This document shows positions 15,456-24,858 of a DNA stretch of 64,000 nucleotides, piece by piece. The position numbers and the translations under genes are program-made. Position 1 is the stretch's first letter. Every line of letters starts with the position of its first letter. A model generated the notes under the pieces. The model worked only from the letters and a program-made list of their open reading frames with translations. It was not told the origin of the DNA and did not search any database. This DNA is from JBMOMT01 sp049324835 (GTDB taxonomy: Bacteria; Chloroflexota; Anaerolineae; CAYNKW01), in the NCBI GenBank assembly GCA_049324835.1, contig JBMOMT010000053.1, forward strand, positions 1-64,000. Direction: 5' to 3'.

Positions 15456-16679
15456 ATGTACTTCACCGAGTTAGATTTAAGCGAACCTTTACAAAAAACA
15501 ATCAACGCCCTGGGATACGAGAAAACAACCCCCATCCAAACCCAGGCTATCCCGCCGGCTTTGCAAGGACGCGACATTGTCGGCTGCGCCCAAACAGGCA
15601 CCGGCAAGACGCTGGCTTTTCTTTTGCCGGCGCTAGAGCGCTTGCTGCGGGATCCGATCAAAACCAGGAACCCCCGCGTCGTCATCCTGGAACCGACCCG
15701 CGAGTTGGTCATTCAGGTTGCCGGCGAAACCCAAAAGCTGGCCGCGCGCACCTCACTGCGCAGCGTTCCCGTATATGGCGGAGCCGCCATGAAAAAGCAG
15801 ATTGAAAAATTGCAGCGCGGTGTTGACGTCGTCATTGCCACGCCAGGGCGGCTCATGGATCACATGCGCCGCAGAAACGTGGACTTGCAAGACCTCCAGG
15901 TTCTCGTGTTGGACGAAGCCGACCGGATGCTGGACATGGGCTTTCTGCCCGACATCAAACAAATCATCAGCCGCATGCCTCGCCAGCGCCAGACGATGCT
16001 CTTTTCGGCCACGATGCCGCCGGCCATTTCGGCTCTCGCCCGCCAGTTTCAGCACAACCCAACAAGCATCGAAATCGACCTGGCCCGCCCTCCCGCGGCG
16101 ATCCAGCAGACCCTCTACCCGGTGCCCAAACACCTCAAGATTCACCTTCTCGTGGCCATACTCGAGCAGATGGATGTCAGCAGTATGCTGGTCTTTGCCA
16201 GGACCAAACAGCAAGCCGATATTGTGACCCGGCAATTGCGCCAGGCCAGGACCACAGTGGCCTGCATTCACGGTGATTTTAACCAGCGAGACAGAATATC
16301 CGCACTGGAAGGGTTCCGGTCGGGCAAGTACCGCGTCCTGGTTGCCACCAACATTGCGGCGCGAGGATTGGACGTAGAAGGCATCTCGCACGTGATCAAC
16401 TATGACGTGCCGGATCACCCCGAAGATTACGTGCACCGCATTGGGCGCACCGCCCGCGCCGAGGCCGCTGGCGCAGCCATCACACTCGTCACTCCTGACG
16501 ATGAAGGGCTGATCCATCGCATCGAATACCTGCTCGATCACAAGATCGAACGCAAGACGCTGCCCGAATTCGATTACGATGTGCCCACACCCTCGTGGGC
16601 CAGACCCTCCGTCAAAGCGGTGATGCAGCAGGCCACCCAATCGCAGAGCCTGGCCGATCGCTGGCGATCCATGTGTTAG
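15456..16679 (+). CDS. DEAD-box RNA helicase (RhlE-like)
   Basis: A 407-residue ATP-dependent RNA helicase that would unwind structured RNA or assist ribosome assembly, particularly at low temperature. In order: Q motif (TTPIQTQAI, 24-32), Walker A (AQTGTGKT, 45-52), PTREL, TPGRLMDH, DEAD (153-156), SAT (183-185) and the C-terminal ARGLDVEG and HRIGRTARA motifs. The short tail after the helicase core fits RhlE/CshA-type proteins. The ATG is preceded by TAAGGAG. It diverges from the csp-rbp operon, and its own leader contains a terminator, so it is likely co-regulated with the cold-shock genes. Confidence 0.93.
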   Translation: MYFTELDLSEPLQKTINALGYEKTTPIQTQAIPPALQGRDIVGCAQTGTGKTLAFLLPALERLLRDPIKTRNPRVVILEPTRELVIQVAGETQKLAARTSLRSVPVYGGAAMKKQIEKLQRGVDVVIATPGRLMDHMRRRNVDLQDLQVLVLDEADRMLDMGFLPDIKQIISRMPRQRQTMLFSATMPPAISALARQFQHNPTSIEIDLARPPAAIQQTLYPVPKHLKIHLLVAILEQMDVSSMLVFARTKQQADIVTRQLRQARTTVACIHGDFNQRDRISALEGFRSGKYRVLVATNIAARGLDVEGISHVINYDVPDHPEDYVHRIGRTARAEAAGAAITLVTPDDEGLIHRIEYLLDHKIERKTLPEFDYDVPTPSWARPSVKAVMQQATQSQSLADRWRSMC

Positions 16680-16697
16680 AGGTATCGAGAACCTCTT

Positions 16698-16775
16698 TGT
16701 CACTCTGAGCGAAACAAAGGGTCTCGTTCCTGGCTTCCGCATCGAGATTCTTCCCCCCTTGGGCTCAGAATGACA
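16698..16775. repeat. Palindromic TGTCACTCTGAGC repeat
   Basis: TGTCACTCTGAGC at 16698-16710 faces GCTCAGAATGACA at 16763-16775, an inverted repeat with one mismatch, with internal GGGTCTCG and CGAGATTC segments. This is a common bacterial intergenic repeat type. Confidence 0.65.
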
Positions 16776-16881
16776 TCGTGCGACGGGATTGGGTCAAATG
16801 GTCGGCTTGCACATCACGGAAATTTGGATCTACTGGGACTGCCCATTTTGACACAAAACCCACGACAGCCGCAAAGGGGGG

Positions 16882-16918
16882 AAAAAAAAGAGCCACCGCA
16901 ACTCTGCCGGTGGCTCTT
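16882..16918 (-). terminator. Intrinsic terminator of the response-regulator gene
   Basis: On the minus strand AAGAGCCACCG (16918-16908) and CGGTGGCTCTT (16898-16888) form a perfect 11-bp stem followed by a long U-run. Confidence 0.9.
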
Positions 16919-16922
16919 GAAA

Positions 16923-17894
16923 TTACTCGCCGCTTTCCAATGCGTCCAAAAAGTCCTCGCTCAACAGACCCAGCGCCCTGGCGGCCTCCAGGCCGATAGG
17001 CTCAGAGTGATTTTCCTCTCCATCGGCAGGCGTCGACCCGGCGACGGCAGCCTGAGGGCGCTGCTGCGCCGGCGCCGACCCGTCGCCCTCGGTTGATGGG
17101 GCGGTCGAGATAGTTTCCAAAATGCGGGCCAACTGCTCCGACGTCTGCCGGGCGTAGAACGAGATGATACCCTCTTTGACCTGGTGATCGTAGACCAGTA
17201 TCAAAAACCCCTGGCCGGTCAGGCGATAGATGGATAGGTTGTAGACCTCGCCGACATATTGAATGCGCTGAAAGTTGCTGCCCCCACCAAAGGCTTTGCT
17301 GATCTCGCCTGTCATGCGTTGGGTGATGTCCACCAGCGTTCTGGAGAGGGAACTGAGGTCCAGAGTGCGGTCGTCGCTGTCCACGCCCAATATGTTGGTG
17401 CTCTGTTCTTCGATAAAAAAGGCGGCCCGAACGCCGGTGTTGGCCCGCAGTTCGGCGAGCGCCTCGTTGAGGGATCGATATTGGGACGAGGGTAGCTTTT
17501 CAGGTGTGGGGGACATTTCAGTGCGCAGAGCTTGCTGCACACACTGGCGAAACTCTTGGATGGTAAAGGGTTTGGTGAGATAGGCATACACGCCCAGGTT
17601 GCGGGCACGGTCTTTGATGTCACTCGAATCAAAGGCCGTCATGACCACGGTTGTGACTTCCGGAGCGATGTGGCGCAGTGCTTCCAGCAATTGCAGGCCA
17701 GAAAGGCCGCCCATTTTGATGTCGGTAATGATCAGATCGAATCTGCGGCGACTGATGTGGGCCAGCGCCTCGTCGGCGTCGCGGGCCAATCTGACCTCGT
17801 AGGGATAGCTGGGGGATTTCAGAGCTTGTTGCAGCACCTCGCCTAGCGAGACGTCGTCGTCAACAATCAGGATGCGCTTTCGTTGGTTGCTCAT
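16923..17894 (-). CDS. Response regulator with C-terminal Roadblock/LC7-like domain
   Basis: A 323-residue cytoplasmic regulator. An N-terminal receiver domain has the acidic pocket (ILIVDDD, Asp12-14), phosphoacceptor Asp58 (LIITDIKMGG), Thr86 and Lys108 (YLTKPF). Residues about 135-255 (LRANTGVRAAFFIEE ... GFLILVYDHQVKEGIISFYA) look like a Roadblock/LC7 fold, which in bacteria usually partners small Ras-like GTPases; the tail is Ala/Glu/Pro-rich. No DNA-binding domain is present. Start at 17894 has an AGAGG site; no kinase or GTPase gene is adjacent. Output is inferred to be protein-protein. Confidence 0.8.
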   Translation of the reverse strand: MSNQRKRILIVDDDVSLGEVLQQALKSPSYPYEVRLARDADEALAHISRRRFDLIITDIKMGGLSGLQLLEALRHIAPEVTTVVMTAFDSSDIKDRARNLGVYAYLTKPFTIQEFRQCVQQALRTEMSPTPEKLPSSQYRSLNEALAELRANTGVRAAFFIEEQSTNILGVDSDDRTLDLSSLSRTLVDITQRMTGEISKAFGGGSNFQRIQYVGEVYNLSIYRLTGQGFLILVYDHQVKEGIISFYARQTSEQLARILETISTAPSTEGDGSAPAQQRPQAAVAGSTPADGEENHSEPIGLEAARALGLLSEDFLDALESGE

Positions 17895-17998
17895 GCTGCC
17901 TCTTTTTGAGGGCCTGGCTGCAATGGGACCGGTTGACTTGATTTTACCCGCAAATGCCCAATGGCGCAAGTTGTGACTGAAAAGAACGGTGTTTGTCA

Positions 17999-18027
17999 TT
18001 GACTTGTCCATACGGCCATGTTATAAT
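17999..18027 (+). promoter_or_regulatory. Promoter of the DrrA-like exporter operon
   Basis: TTGACT at 17999-18004 and TATAAT at 18022-18027 with 17-base spacing, 62 bases ahead of the start codon at 18089. Confidence 0.8.
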
Positions 18028-18088
18028 GGCGTCGTCTCGTGCGCCATTGATGGCGGGGCAATGTCGAGTGATGAGGAGATACAGGGCG

Positions 18089-19024
18089 ATGGTTGCTATT
18101 CAGGTGCAGGATCTGCACAAAGACTTTGGTGAAGTCTATGCTGTCAGGGGGGCCAGCTTTGAGGTGCAGGCTGGCGAGATTTTTAGCCTCTTGGGGCCCA
18201 ACGGCGCGGGAAAAAGCACCACCATCTCCATGCTGGCCTGTCTGTTGCAGCCCACCAGCGGCGATGCCCGGGTGATGGGCCACTCGATCCAACACGAGCC
18301 GATGGCCGTCAAGGCGGCCATCGGCGTGGTGCCACAAGAGCTCGCCCTCTATGAGGACCTGTCGGCCCGCGAAAACCTCAACTTCTGGGGCAAGATGTAC
18401 AACCAACGCGGCGCGGCCCTCCAGAAACGGGTGGACGAAGTGCTGGCCATCATCGGCCTGGCCGACCGGCAAAAAGGGCGCGTGGAGAAATTCTCCGGCG
18501 GCATGAAACGCCGCTTGAACATCGGCATCGCCCTGCTGAACCGGCCCCAGGTGCTCATCCTCGACGAGCCGACGGTGGGCATCGACCCGCAGAGCCGGCG
18601 CAGCATCCTGGACAGCGTCCAAGAGCTCAACCGCCAGGGCGCCACCGTGCTCTATACCACCCATTACATGGAAGAGGCTCAGGAGCTGTCCGACCACATC
18701 GCCATCATGGATCAGGGCCAGATCATCGCCTACGGCACCCACCAGGAACTGGTCCAGATCGTGGGCGAGCTGGACCGCATCGACCTGACCCTCAGCGGCG
18801 AGTCGGCGCAGGTGATGGAGCGCTGGCAGGCAGTGGACGGTGTGCACGGAATTTCGGCAGAGGATGGCGCCATCACCTTACTGGTGGACGACAGCAACCG
18901 TATCCTGCCCCGCCTGTTCGAATCGGCAGTGCAAGCCGGGGTGCGCATCACCTCGGTCGACATCCAGTCGCCCAACCTGGAAGCGGTGTTCCTGCACCTC
19001 ACCGGCCGGGCGCTACGCGACTAG
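18089..19024 (+). CDS. ABC-2 type exporter ATP-binding protein (DrrA-like)
   Basis: A 311-residue ATPase that would power efflux through the two permeases encoded directly downstream. It has Walker A (GPNGAGKST), the Q-loop VVPQELALYEDL, signature FSGGMKRRL, Walker B LILDEPTVGID and the DrrA-type C-terminal extension (IQSPNLEAVFLHLTGR). The start at 18089 is supported by AGGAGA about 10 bases upstream; longer in-frame starts overlap the promoter. Stop and the next start are 9 bases apart. Substrate is unknown; drugs, lipids or a polysaccharide are possible. Confidence 0.9.
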   Translation: MVAIQVQDLHKDFGEVYAVRGASFEVQAGEIFSLLGPNGAGKSTTISMLACLLQPTSGDARVMGHSIQHEPMAVKAAIGVVPQELALYEDLSARENLNFWGKMYNQRGAALQKRVDEVLAIIGLADRQKGRVEKFSGGMKRRLNIGIALLNRPQVLILDEPTVGIDPQSRRSILDSVQELNRQGATVLYTTHYMEEAQELSDHIAIMDQGQIIAYGTHQELVQIVGELDRIDLTLSGESAQVMERWQAVDGVHGISAEDGAITLLVDDSNRILPRLFESAVQAGVRITSVDIQSPNLEAVFLHLTGRALRD

Positions 19025-19033
19025 GAGGCGACC

Positions 19034-20308
19034 ATGAAAATCCTCGACATCGCCGGCAAAGACCTGCTTCGCGCCATGCGCAGCACTGCGTTTGTCGCCA
19101 TGGGCTTTGCCGTGCCCCTGGTGGTGAGCGCCATCTTTTATTTTGCCTTCGGCGGCCTGGCTTCGGACGGCGGCGGCTTTAGCCTGCCCACCATCCGGGC
19201 CCGAGTGGTGAACCTGGATGAGACTCGAATGGGTTTCTCTGCCGGGCAGATGCTGATCGAATTTCTGACCTCAGACGACCTGGCGGGCCTGCTCCGGGTG
19301 AGCCAGTCGCCGGACGCCACCTACGCCCGGGCGGCCGTGGACCGCCAGGAAGCCGACGTGGCCATCATCATCCCCGCCGGTCTGACCGCCGCCCTGTTCG
19401 ACGCCGAGGGACAGGCCGCCGTCGAGTTGTACCAGGACCCCACCCAGACGCTCGGGCCGGGCATCGTCAAGGGCCTCATCCAACAATTCGTCGATGGTTT
19501 TGCCGGCGCCAAGATCGCCGTAGACGTAGCCCGCCAGCAGTTTGACGACCACGGAGTATCGATCGACGCCGCCGCCCTGCAAGCCATCGCCCTGCAATAC
19601 GGCGACTGGGCCGCCGCCCTGGGCAGCAGCCAGGGGGCAGGGAGCACAGCCCTGGTCGAGATCCGCCCACCGGCCGGCGCCCAGGAATCCACAGACCTGC
19701 GCACCACCATCCTCAGCGGGATCATGGCCGGCATGATGGTCTTTTACGTGTTTTTCACCGGCGCATCCACGGCCCAAACGCTGCTCCTGGAAAAAGAGGC
19801 CCACACGCTGCCCCGCCTGTTCACCACACCGACGCCGGTCTCGGCGGTGCTGGGCGGCCGCATCCTGGCCAGCCTGGCAACGATGGTGCTGCAAGTCGTC
19901 GTGCTGCTGGTGGTCTCGGCCCTGGTCTTTGGCATCGACTGGGGCCAGCCTTTGCCCCTGGCGCTGATGACGCTGGGCCTGGTGCTGGTGGCGGCCAGCT
20001 TTGGCCTGTTCATCACCTCCCTGCTCAAAGATACACGCCAGGCGGGCGTCGTCTATGGCGGCGTGATGACCATCCTGGGCATGGTGGGCATGGTCGGCAT
20101 CTTTACCGCCGGCGCGCCCACCGCCTCGCGGGGGACCTTTGACACCATCTCGCGCCTGACGCCCCACGGCTGGGCCGTAGACGGCTTCCAACGGCTGCTG
20201 GACGGCGGCGGCCTGGGCGACGTGCTGCTGCCCGTGGCCGTCACACTGGGCCTGAGTATCCTCTTTTTCGTCCTGGGCCTGCTCCGCTTCCGGCGGCGGT
20301 TTGCGTAG
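19034..20308 (+). CDS. ABC-2 type transporter permease (first of a pair)
   Basis: A 424-residue membrane protein of the ABC-2/YhgE-like class: one N-terminal membrane segment (TAFVAMGFAVPLVVSAIFYF), a large extracytoplasmic domain (residues about 45-215) and a C-terminal block of about five segments including GASTAQTLLLEKEAHTLPRL. It is spaced 9 bases from the ATPase gene with AGGAGG, and its paralogue follows 10 bases later. The two permeases likely form a heterodimeric exporter. Confidence 0.86.
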   Translation: MKILDIAGKDLLRAMRSTAFVAMGFAVPLVVSAIFYFAFGGLASDGGGFSLPTIRARVVNLDETRMGFSAGQMLIEFLTSDDLAGLLRVSQSPDATYARAAVDRQEADVAIIIPAGLTAALFDAEGQAAVELYQDPTQTLGPGIVKGLIQQFVDGFAGAKIAVDVARQQFDDHGVSIDAAALQAIALQYGDWAAALGSSQGAGSTALVEIRPPAGAQESTDLRTTILSGIMAGMMVFYVFFTGASTAQTLLLEKEAHTLPRLFTTPTPVSAVLGGRILASLATMVLQVVVLLVVSALVFGIDWGQPLPLALMTLGLVLVAASFGLFITSLLKDTRQAGVVYGGVMTILGMVGMVGIFTAGAPTASRGTFDTISRLTPHGWAVDGFQRLLDGGGLGDVLLPVAVTLGLSILFFVLGLLRFRRRFA

Positions 20309-20318
20309 GAGAGTGATC

Positions 20319-21548
20319 ATGCGCGCCATCGACCTGGCCATCAAAGACTTGAAGCAGTTGGTTCGCAACCGCATGACGGCCTTTTTCCTGGTCATCATGC
20401 CCGTCGTGTTCACCCTGATGTTCGGTTTTGCCTTTGGCGGTTTTGGCGGCCAGCAGGACCCCCGCCTGCCGGTGGGGTTCGTGGATCAGGACGGCAGCCG
20501 GCTCAGCGCCAGCCTGCTCGACCTGCTGGCCGCCTCCGACGCCATCCGCCCCGTCGAGCTGAAAGGCCGCGATACCAACCCGGAGCGCGTGGACAAGGTG
20601 GTGCAGGACGAGGATTATGCCGCGGTCGTGATCGTGCCGGCCGGTTACGGCCAGGGGCTGCGGGACGGCCAGTTGCCACGGCTGCAGATCGTCGCCGACG
20701 AGAGCAGCCAGGCGGCGACGCCGGCCCGCATCGGCGTCGAAGCCGCCGCCAGCCGTCTGGCCGGCGCGGTCGAGGCCGCCCGGCTCAGTGAACAAGCCTA
20801 CGCCGACGCCGCCGGCCTGGCCGACGACGCGGCGCGGCAGGTATTTTTCGAGGCAGCCCTGGCCCAGGCCGTGGCCGCCTGGCGCGAGCCGCCGCTGACG
20901 GTGGCCGTGGGCCAGTCGGGGGCCATCGTCGAGGAAGAAGGCTCGGAGGTGATGCAAAGCGGCTTTTCCCACGCCTCGCCGTCGATGATGGTCCAGTTTG
21001 CTATCGCGGGGCTCATCGGCGCGGCCACGGTCCTGATCCTGGAGCGCAAATCGGGCGCGCTGCGCCGCCTGCTGACCACGGCCATCTCACGCTTCGAGAT
21101 CATCCTGGGCCACTATCTGGCCATGGTGATCATGATCCTGGGGCAACTGGCGATCCTGGTCGCTTTTGGCCAGCTCGCGCTGGGCGTGGACTATATGCGG
21201 GCGCCGCTGGCGACGCTGATGCTGATGCTGACCACCTCTCTGTGGACGGCGGCCCTGGGGTTACTCATCGGCACGCTGGCCGAGACCGAGGAGCGGGCAA
21301 TCATCTACTCGCTGGTGGCCATGTTCCTGTTGGCCGGGGTGGGCGGCGCCTGGATGCCGCTCGAATTCACCGGCGAGACCTTTCAGGCCATCGGCCACCT
21401 GCTGCCCAGCGCCTGGGCCATGGACGGTTTTGAGAACATCGTCGTTCGTGGGCTGGGGTTGGAATCGGTGTGGCTGCCGGTGGGTATCATGCTGGCCTAC
21501 GGCGTGGCGCTCTTGATCCTGGCGGCGTGGCGCTTTCGATTCGAGTGA
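20319..21548 (+). CDS. ABC-2 type transporter permease (second of a pair)
   Basis: A 409-residue paralogue of the preceding permease with the same plan: N-terminal helix (RMTAFFLVIMPVVFTLMFGF), large outside domain and C-terminal membrane block with ILERKSGALRRLLTTAIS. ATG at 20319 follows TAGGAGAG; an ATG at 20301 lies inside the previous gene. It closes the exporter operon. Confidence 0.86.
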   Translation: MRAIDLAIKDLKQLVRNRMTAFFLVIMPVVFTLMFGFAFGGFGGQQDPRLPVGFVDQDGSRLSASLLDLLAASDAIRPVELKGRDTNPERVDKVVQDEDYAAVVIVPAGYGQGLRDGQLPRLQIVADESSQAATPARIGVEAAASRLAGAVEAARLSEQAYADAAGLADDAARQVFFEAALAQAVAAWREPPLTVAVGQSGAIVEEEGSEVMQSGFSHASPSMMVQFAIAGLIGAATVLILERKSGALRRLLTTAISRFEIILGHYLAMVIMILGQLAILVAFGQLALGVDYMRAPLATLMLMLTTSLWTAALGLLIGTLAETEERAIIYSLVAMFLLAGVGGAWMPLEFTGETFQAIGHLLPSAWAMDGFENIVVRGLGLESVWLPVGIMLAYGVALLILAAWRFRFE

Positions 21549-21568
21549 CACCCGGTCGTGATGGACCC

Positions 21569-21604
21569 AAAAAGGCGCGGCCTCCCGGTTTTGAGAGGCC
21601 GCGC
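21569..21604 (-). terminator. Intrinsic terminator for the DUF3160 gene (convergent boundary)
   Basis: GCGCGGCCTC (21575-21584) and GAGGCCGCGC (21595-21604) form a perfect 10-bp stem; on the minus strand it is followed by C and a U-run. On the plus strand the following T-content is weaker, but it may also end the exporter transcript. Confidence 0.85.
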
Positions 21605-21629
21605 TTCTGGTTTCTATGCCTTCGAGCCG

Positions 21630-23840
21630 TTACTCGACGATGAAACTCGCCGTCCAGGCAGGTCGATCCGGTTTGGGTTCCCTGGCCTGCCAGGCCTCAT
21701 CGGTGAGACGATCGCTCATCGGCTGGGTGAATTCGTAGTAAGAGAAAAGGCCACCCTGGGCTACCGTGGCCTGACCCTCGATGGGCACGATGGCCAGGAT
21801 GACAAAGGCGTTGCCCACCCCCTCTTCCAGCACTTGCCCGGTGTTGGTGTCGGTGTGGACATCGGCCACGATGGCCATGCGGGCGTCGGCGTCCGATTCG
21901 ATCTGCTCCTGAACCTGCGGCGAAAAGGTCACCAATGCCTCCAGGATGCTGCCGATGCTGCGGATGGTAGCATATTCCTCGTCCGTCAGCGCCTCACCGC
22001 GCAGCTCTTTTTCTGCCATGGTTTTGAGCGCCAGCAGCAGCGACTCCATACGTTCCAGTTTGTCGCGGTACTCGTCGCTCAGCAGACCACGGTCGTCCAG
22101 CCCAATACGCATCTGCCGCGTGAGGGCGGCCAGGCGGGCGAAAACCTCCGGCTGCGGCTCGACGTAACCCAGAGGCTGTTTGGGCTCTGGCATGATGCTG
22201 GTGGCTTTGAGGGTGTAGCTCTGTTTGGCGTACAGGATGGTATCGTGGCGCAGCTCGGTCCAGGAGCCGAGGAAGGTGTGCAGGTCTTTATCCACCCAGG
22301 CCGGGTTCTGCATGAAGGCCGGGTAGCCGCTGCCCTTGACCTCCAGCAGTGGCCGGAGGGTATAGAGCCAGTTCCAGTAAAGGTTCTCCGTCCACTGATC
22401 GGCGGGCAAGGCGGCAAATTCCTGGCGCAATTTTGCCATCTGGGTCTCATAGTTGGCGTAACGTCCCTCGCCGTACACGTTTAACAGGATGCCGTAGGCC
22501 TGCTCCGAACCGAGCGCGGCGGTCACGTCCAGCCCCTTGGGAAAAAGACGGGGGTCTTCCATCGAACCGACCTTGTCGTAGACCAGTTGCTGCAAGATGT
22601 AACTATCGGGGATAAAACGCTGGCCCATGAAACGAAAGCCCTGGGTGACGACGGTGGGGTCTTGGCGGTCGGTGACATAACCGCCGACTATTTTGGGCGG
22701 GCGCAATTCAGAAGCGGCCTGGATGAAAGCGTCGAGGCGGGCGTCGTCGTCGAGATCACTCAGGGCCAGCGTTTCACCGTAGACCTGCCGGATGACGGTC
22801 AGGTAATCGTAGACCGTCAGGTCATCGGCCTGGCCGACGAAAAAGACCGTCGGCTCGTAGATGCGCTCCCACACCGCCAGAGCCGATTGGCCGTCGATGG
22901 TCTCGCCGGACAGGGCAGCGCTGATCAGGATGGCCTGTCGTGTTTCACGTCGACCCATCTGGATTTCTTCTGGCGTCTCGCCTGGTTTCAGCCGGAAACC
23001 GATGCGCCCATACCACATCATGCTGCAAAAGTAACGCTCAAAGGTTTCGTTGCGCGTATAGTGACCGCGGGGTACATACTGGCTATAGTCTTCCTTGAAA
23101 TCAAAAATCGGCGACTGGGCAAAGCCGGCGTGGGCCTCGATGAGCGCCAGTTCAGCCTCGACCAGTTCCTCGACCTGTGGCGGCACGGGGGTCTCGGGTT
23201 GCAGCAGCACCGAGGCCACGGCAAAAAAGGCCACGTTGCGCCGGGCGGCCTCTTGAACTGTCGCCGAGGCGCCGGCATACTGCTCCTGAGCCGCGGCCAG
23301 CATGGCGGCGTTGAGGGCCGTTAGATCCGCCACAAAATGCTCCAGCTCGGCCAGACGCAGGGCGTAATCGTAAAGCACGTGATGGCTGTGCAGCAGCGCG
23401 TCGGTGGTCACCAGGATGGGCGCGCCGCTGTCTTGAGCCGCTTTGTATACCTGGTAGATCTGTTCTGGCCCCCAGGGCAGCACCACGAAACCGTTCGCGG
23501 CCAAAAGCGCCTGCTGCTGCGGGCTCAACTGCTGGATCAGATCCGGGTTGACCACGGCCTCCAGATCGATCTCGTAGGGTGGCACGCTCGCTTTGACGTT
23601 CACCGGTTCGGGCTGGTAGGCCGCAAAGGCGGTCTGTTGGCTTTCGAGGATCGGGTATCGCAGTTGAGTCGTGTCGGACGCTCCTTCTGTGGGGGTCGGT
23701 GGCGGTGGGGCGGTGGGCGTCGGGGATGGCAGGGCGTGTGGCGCGACGGTTGGCATGGTTGTCGGCGTGGCCGATTTGGCGCAGCCGATCAGTATCGGCA
23801 GGATCGCCAACAGGGTGAATAGGCTCTTGAAGCTTTTCAT
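21630..23840 (-). CDS. DUF3160-family lipoprotein
   Basis: A 736-residue predicted surface lipoprotein with signal FTLLAILPILIGC, a Thr/Pro-rich spacer and a long helical domain of the DUF3160 family, recognised by motifs such as NGFVVLPWGPEQIYQVY, ILVTTDALLHSHHVLYDY, and a C-terminal MAIVADVHTDTNTGQVLEEG. The function of this family is not known. The ATG at 23840 has GAGG 7 bases upstream; an upstream in-frame start is not supported. It stands alone and ends at a strong terminator. Confidence 0.8.
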   Translation of the reverse strand: MKSFKSLFTLLAILPILIGCAKSATPTTMPTVAPHALPSPTPTAPPPPTPTEGASDTTQLRYPILESQQTAFAAYQPEPVNVKASVPPYEIDLEAVVNPDLIQQLSPQQQALLAANGFVVLPWGPEQIYQVYKAAQDSGAPILVTTDALLHSHHVLYDYALRLAELEHFVADLTALNAAMLAAAQEQYAGASATVQEAARRNVAFFAVASVLLQPETPVPPQVEELVEAELALIEAHAGFAQSPIFDFKEDYSQYVPRGHYTRNETFERYFCSMMWYGRIGFRLKPGETPEEIQMGRRETRQAILISAALSGETIDGQSALAVWERIYEPTVFFVGQADDLTVYDYLTVIRQVYGETLALSDLDDDARLDAFIQAASELRPPKIVGGYVTDRQDPTVVTQGFRFMGQRFIPDSYILQQLVYDKVGSMEDPRLFPKGLDVTAALGSEQAYGILLNVYGEGRYANYETQMAKLRQEFAALPADQWTENLYWNWLYTLRPLLEVKGSGYPAFMQNPAWVDKDLHTFLGSWTELRHDTILYAKQSYTLKATSIMPEPKQPLGYVEPQPEVFARLAALTRQMRIGLDDRGLLSDEYRDKLERMESLLLALKTMAEKELRGEALTDEEYATIRSIGSILEALVTFSPQVQEQIESDADARMAIVADVHTDTNTGQVLEEGVGNAFVILAIVPIEGQATVAQGGLFSYYEFTQPMSDRLTDEAWQAREPKPDRPAWTASFIVE

Positions 23841-23952
23841 CTCGTAACCTCCTCGTATAATACGTTCGTAGTCAGGCACGTAACGGCGTGGAGTGCCGCA
23901 AGACGCCTGGGCTATCCAAAAGACGCTTTTGGCGAGTGTTCAGTTCCGTTTT

Positions 23953-24597
23953 TCAACCGAGTGAGCGCAACTGTAGCTGGCCTGTCTGACTATTGTACAG
24001 CACGTATTTGGCCGCCGGATCGTCTTCGGGACGGCCCACACTGCCCACGCCGACGACATAGTGTGCCCGGTGGTCGAGTGTGAACATCGGCCTCTGAAGT
24101 CGGCTGACGCGACCGGTTGGCCCGACGCGGTGGGCCAATTGCAGGTGCGTGTGGCCGTGAAACAGGATACGCCGCCCGCTTTGTTCCAGCTCGGCCACGG
24201 CGCGCCCAAAAGCCTGTTCGTCCTGATCCAGATAGGGAAAGAGTTGCCGCCACTTGACGCCCTGCTGCAGGATAAAAGTCAGGAAATCCTCGACGTTGTT
24301 CAGCCCTTCTGGCCACCAGGGCACGGCATGGACGGCCAGGAAAGTGTCTGTGGCGATCAGCGGGGGCATGAGGCGCACCCAATGCTGGTTATCGGGCCGC
24401 AGATTGCCCCATTGCGAGACCTCCCAGTTGCCAAAGACCATCTCGGCTCCGGCCTGACGCAGCCGGTCGAGACAGGAATCAGAGCCAACGTCGCCCAGGC
24501 ACAGTATCGCTTCGGCCTGGTAAAGTCGGGCGTCGGCCAGCACCTGTTCCAGGGCCAGTTGGTTGTCGTGAACGTCAGACAGGATGGCGTAACGCAT
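23953..24597 (-). CDS. Calcineurin-like metallophosphoesterase, YfcE-type
   Basis: A 214-residue metal-dependent phosphoesterase. The N-terminal metal motif is shortened to SDVHDNQ (DxH), followed by LCLGDVGSD (GD), FGNWE (in place of GNHD) and FHGHTHL (GHxH). The FGNWE variation at the NH motif is odd but keeps the Asn. Such enzymes act on cyclic nucleotides or small phosphoesters. Start at 24597 has GGAG 9 bases upstream and replaces a longer frame that enters the divergent Fur promoter region. Confidence 0.8.
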   Translation of the reverse strand: MRYAILSDVHDNQLALEQVLADARLYQAEAILCLGDVGSDSCLDRLRQAGAEMVFGNWEVSQWGNLRPDNQHWVRLMPPLIATDTFLAVHAVPWWPEGLNNVEDFLTFILQQGVKWRQLFPYLDQDEQAFGRAVAELEQSGRRILFHGHTHLQLAHRVGPTGRVSRLQRPMFTLDHRAHYVVGVGSVGRPEDDPAAKYVLYNSQTGQLQLRSLG

Positions 24598-24658
24598 GGG
24601 GGTCTCCTCTCGTTTGTTTCCAAGCATACCAGCAAAAAGCGATTTTGGCAACTGTTGG

Positions 24659-24687
24659 TTGACAAGATGCCATAGCTGTGATATAAT
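24659..24687 (+). promoter_or_regulatory. Consensus promoter of the fur-feo operon
   Basis: TTGACA at 24659-24664 and TATAAT at 24682-24687 with 17-base spacing. The predicted start (about 24694) lies at a Fur-type palindrome. Confidence 0.88.
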
Positions 24688-24695
24688 GTCTGCAA

Positions 24696-24712
24696 TTGCA
24701 AATCATTTGCAA
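24696..24712. promoter_or_regulatory. Fur-type box (7-1-7 inverted repeat)
   Basis: TTGCAAAT-C-ATTTGCAA is a perfect 8-1-8 inverted repeat. Its TGCAAATnATTTGCA core has the 7-1-7 geometry of Fur-family operators. It overlaps the predicted transcription start, so metal-bound Fur should block its own operon. Confidence 0.75.
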
Positions 24713-24858
24713 AAACAGGCTGAACAGCCTGCGGAAGGGCTTTCTGTCGAGGGCGCAGAGACGGGTTGAGGTGTGGGGTTGAGGCAGCTGCGCCGTTGTG
24801 GCGTGGCTGCCTTTGGTTTTCTGGCGCGGGCGTCGAGATGGGCCGGAAGGAGCTGGTG

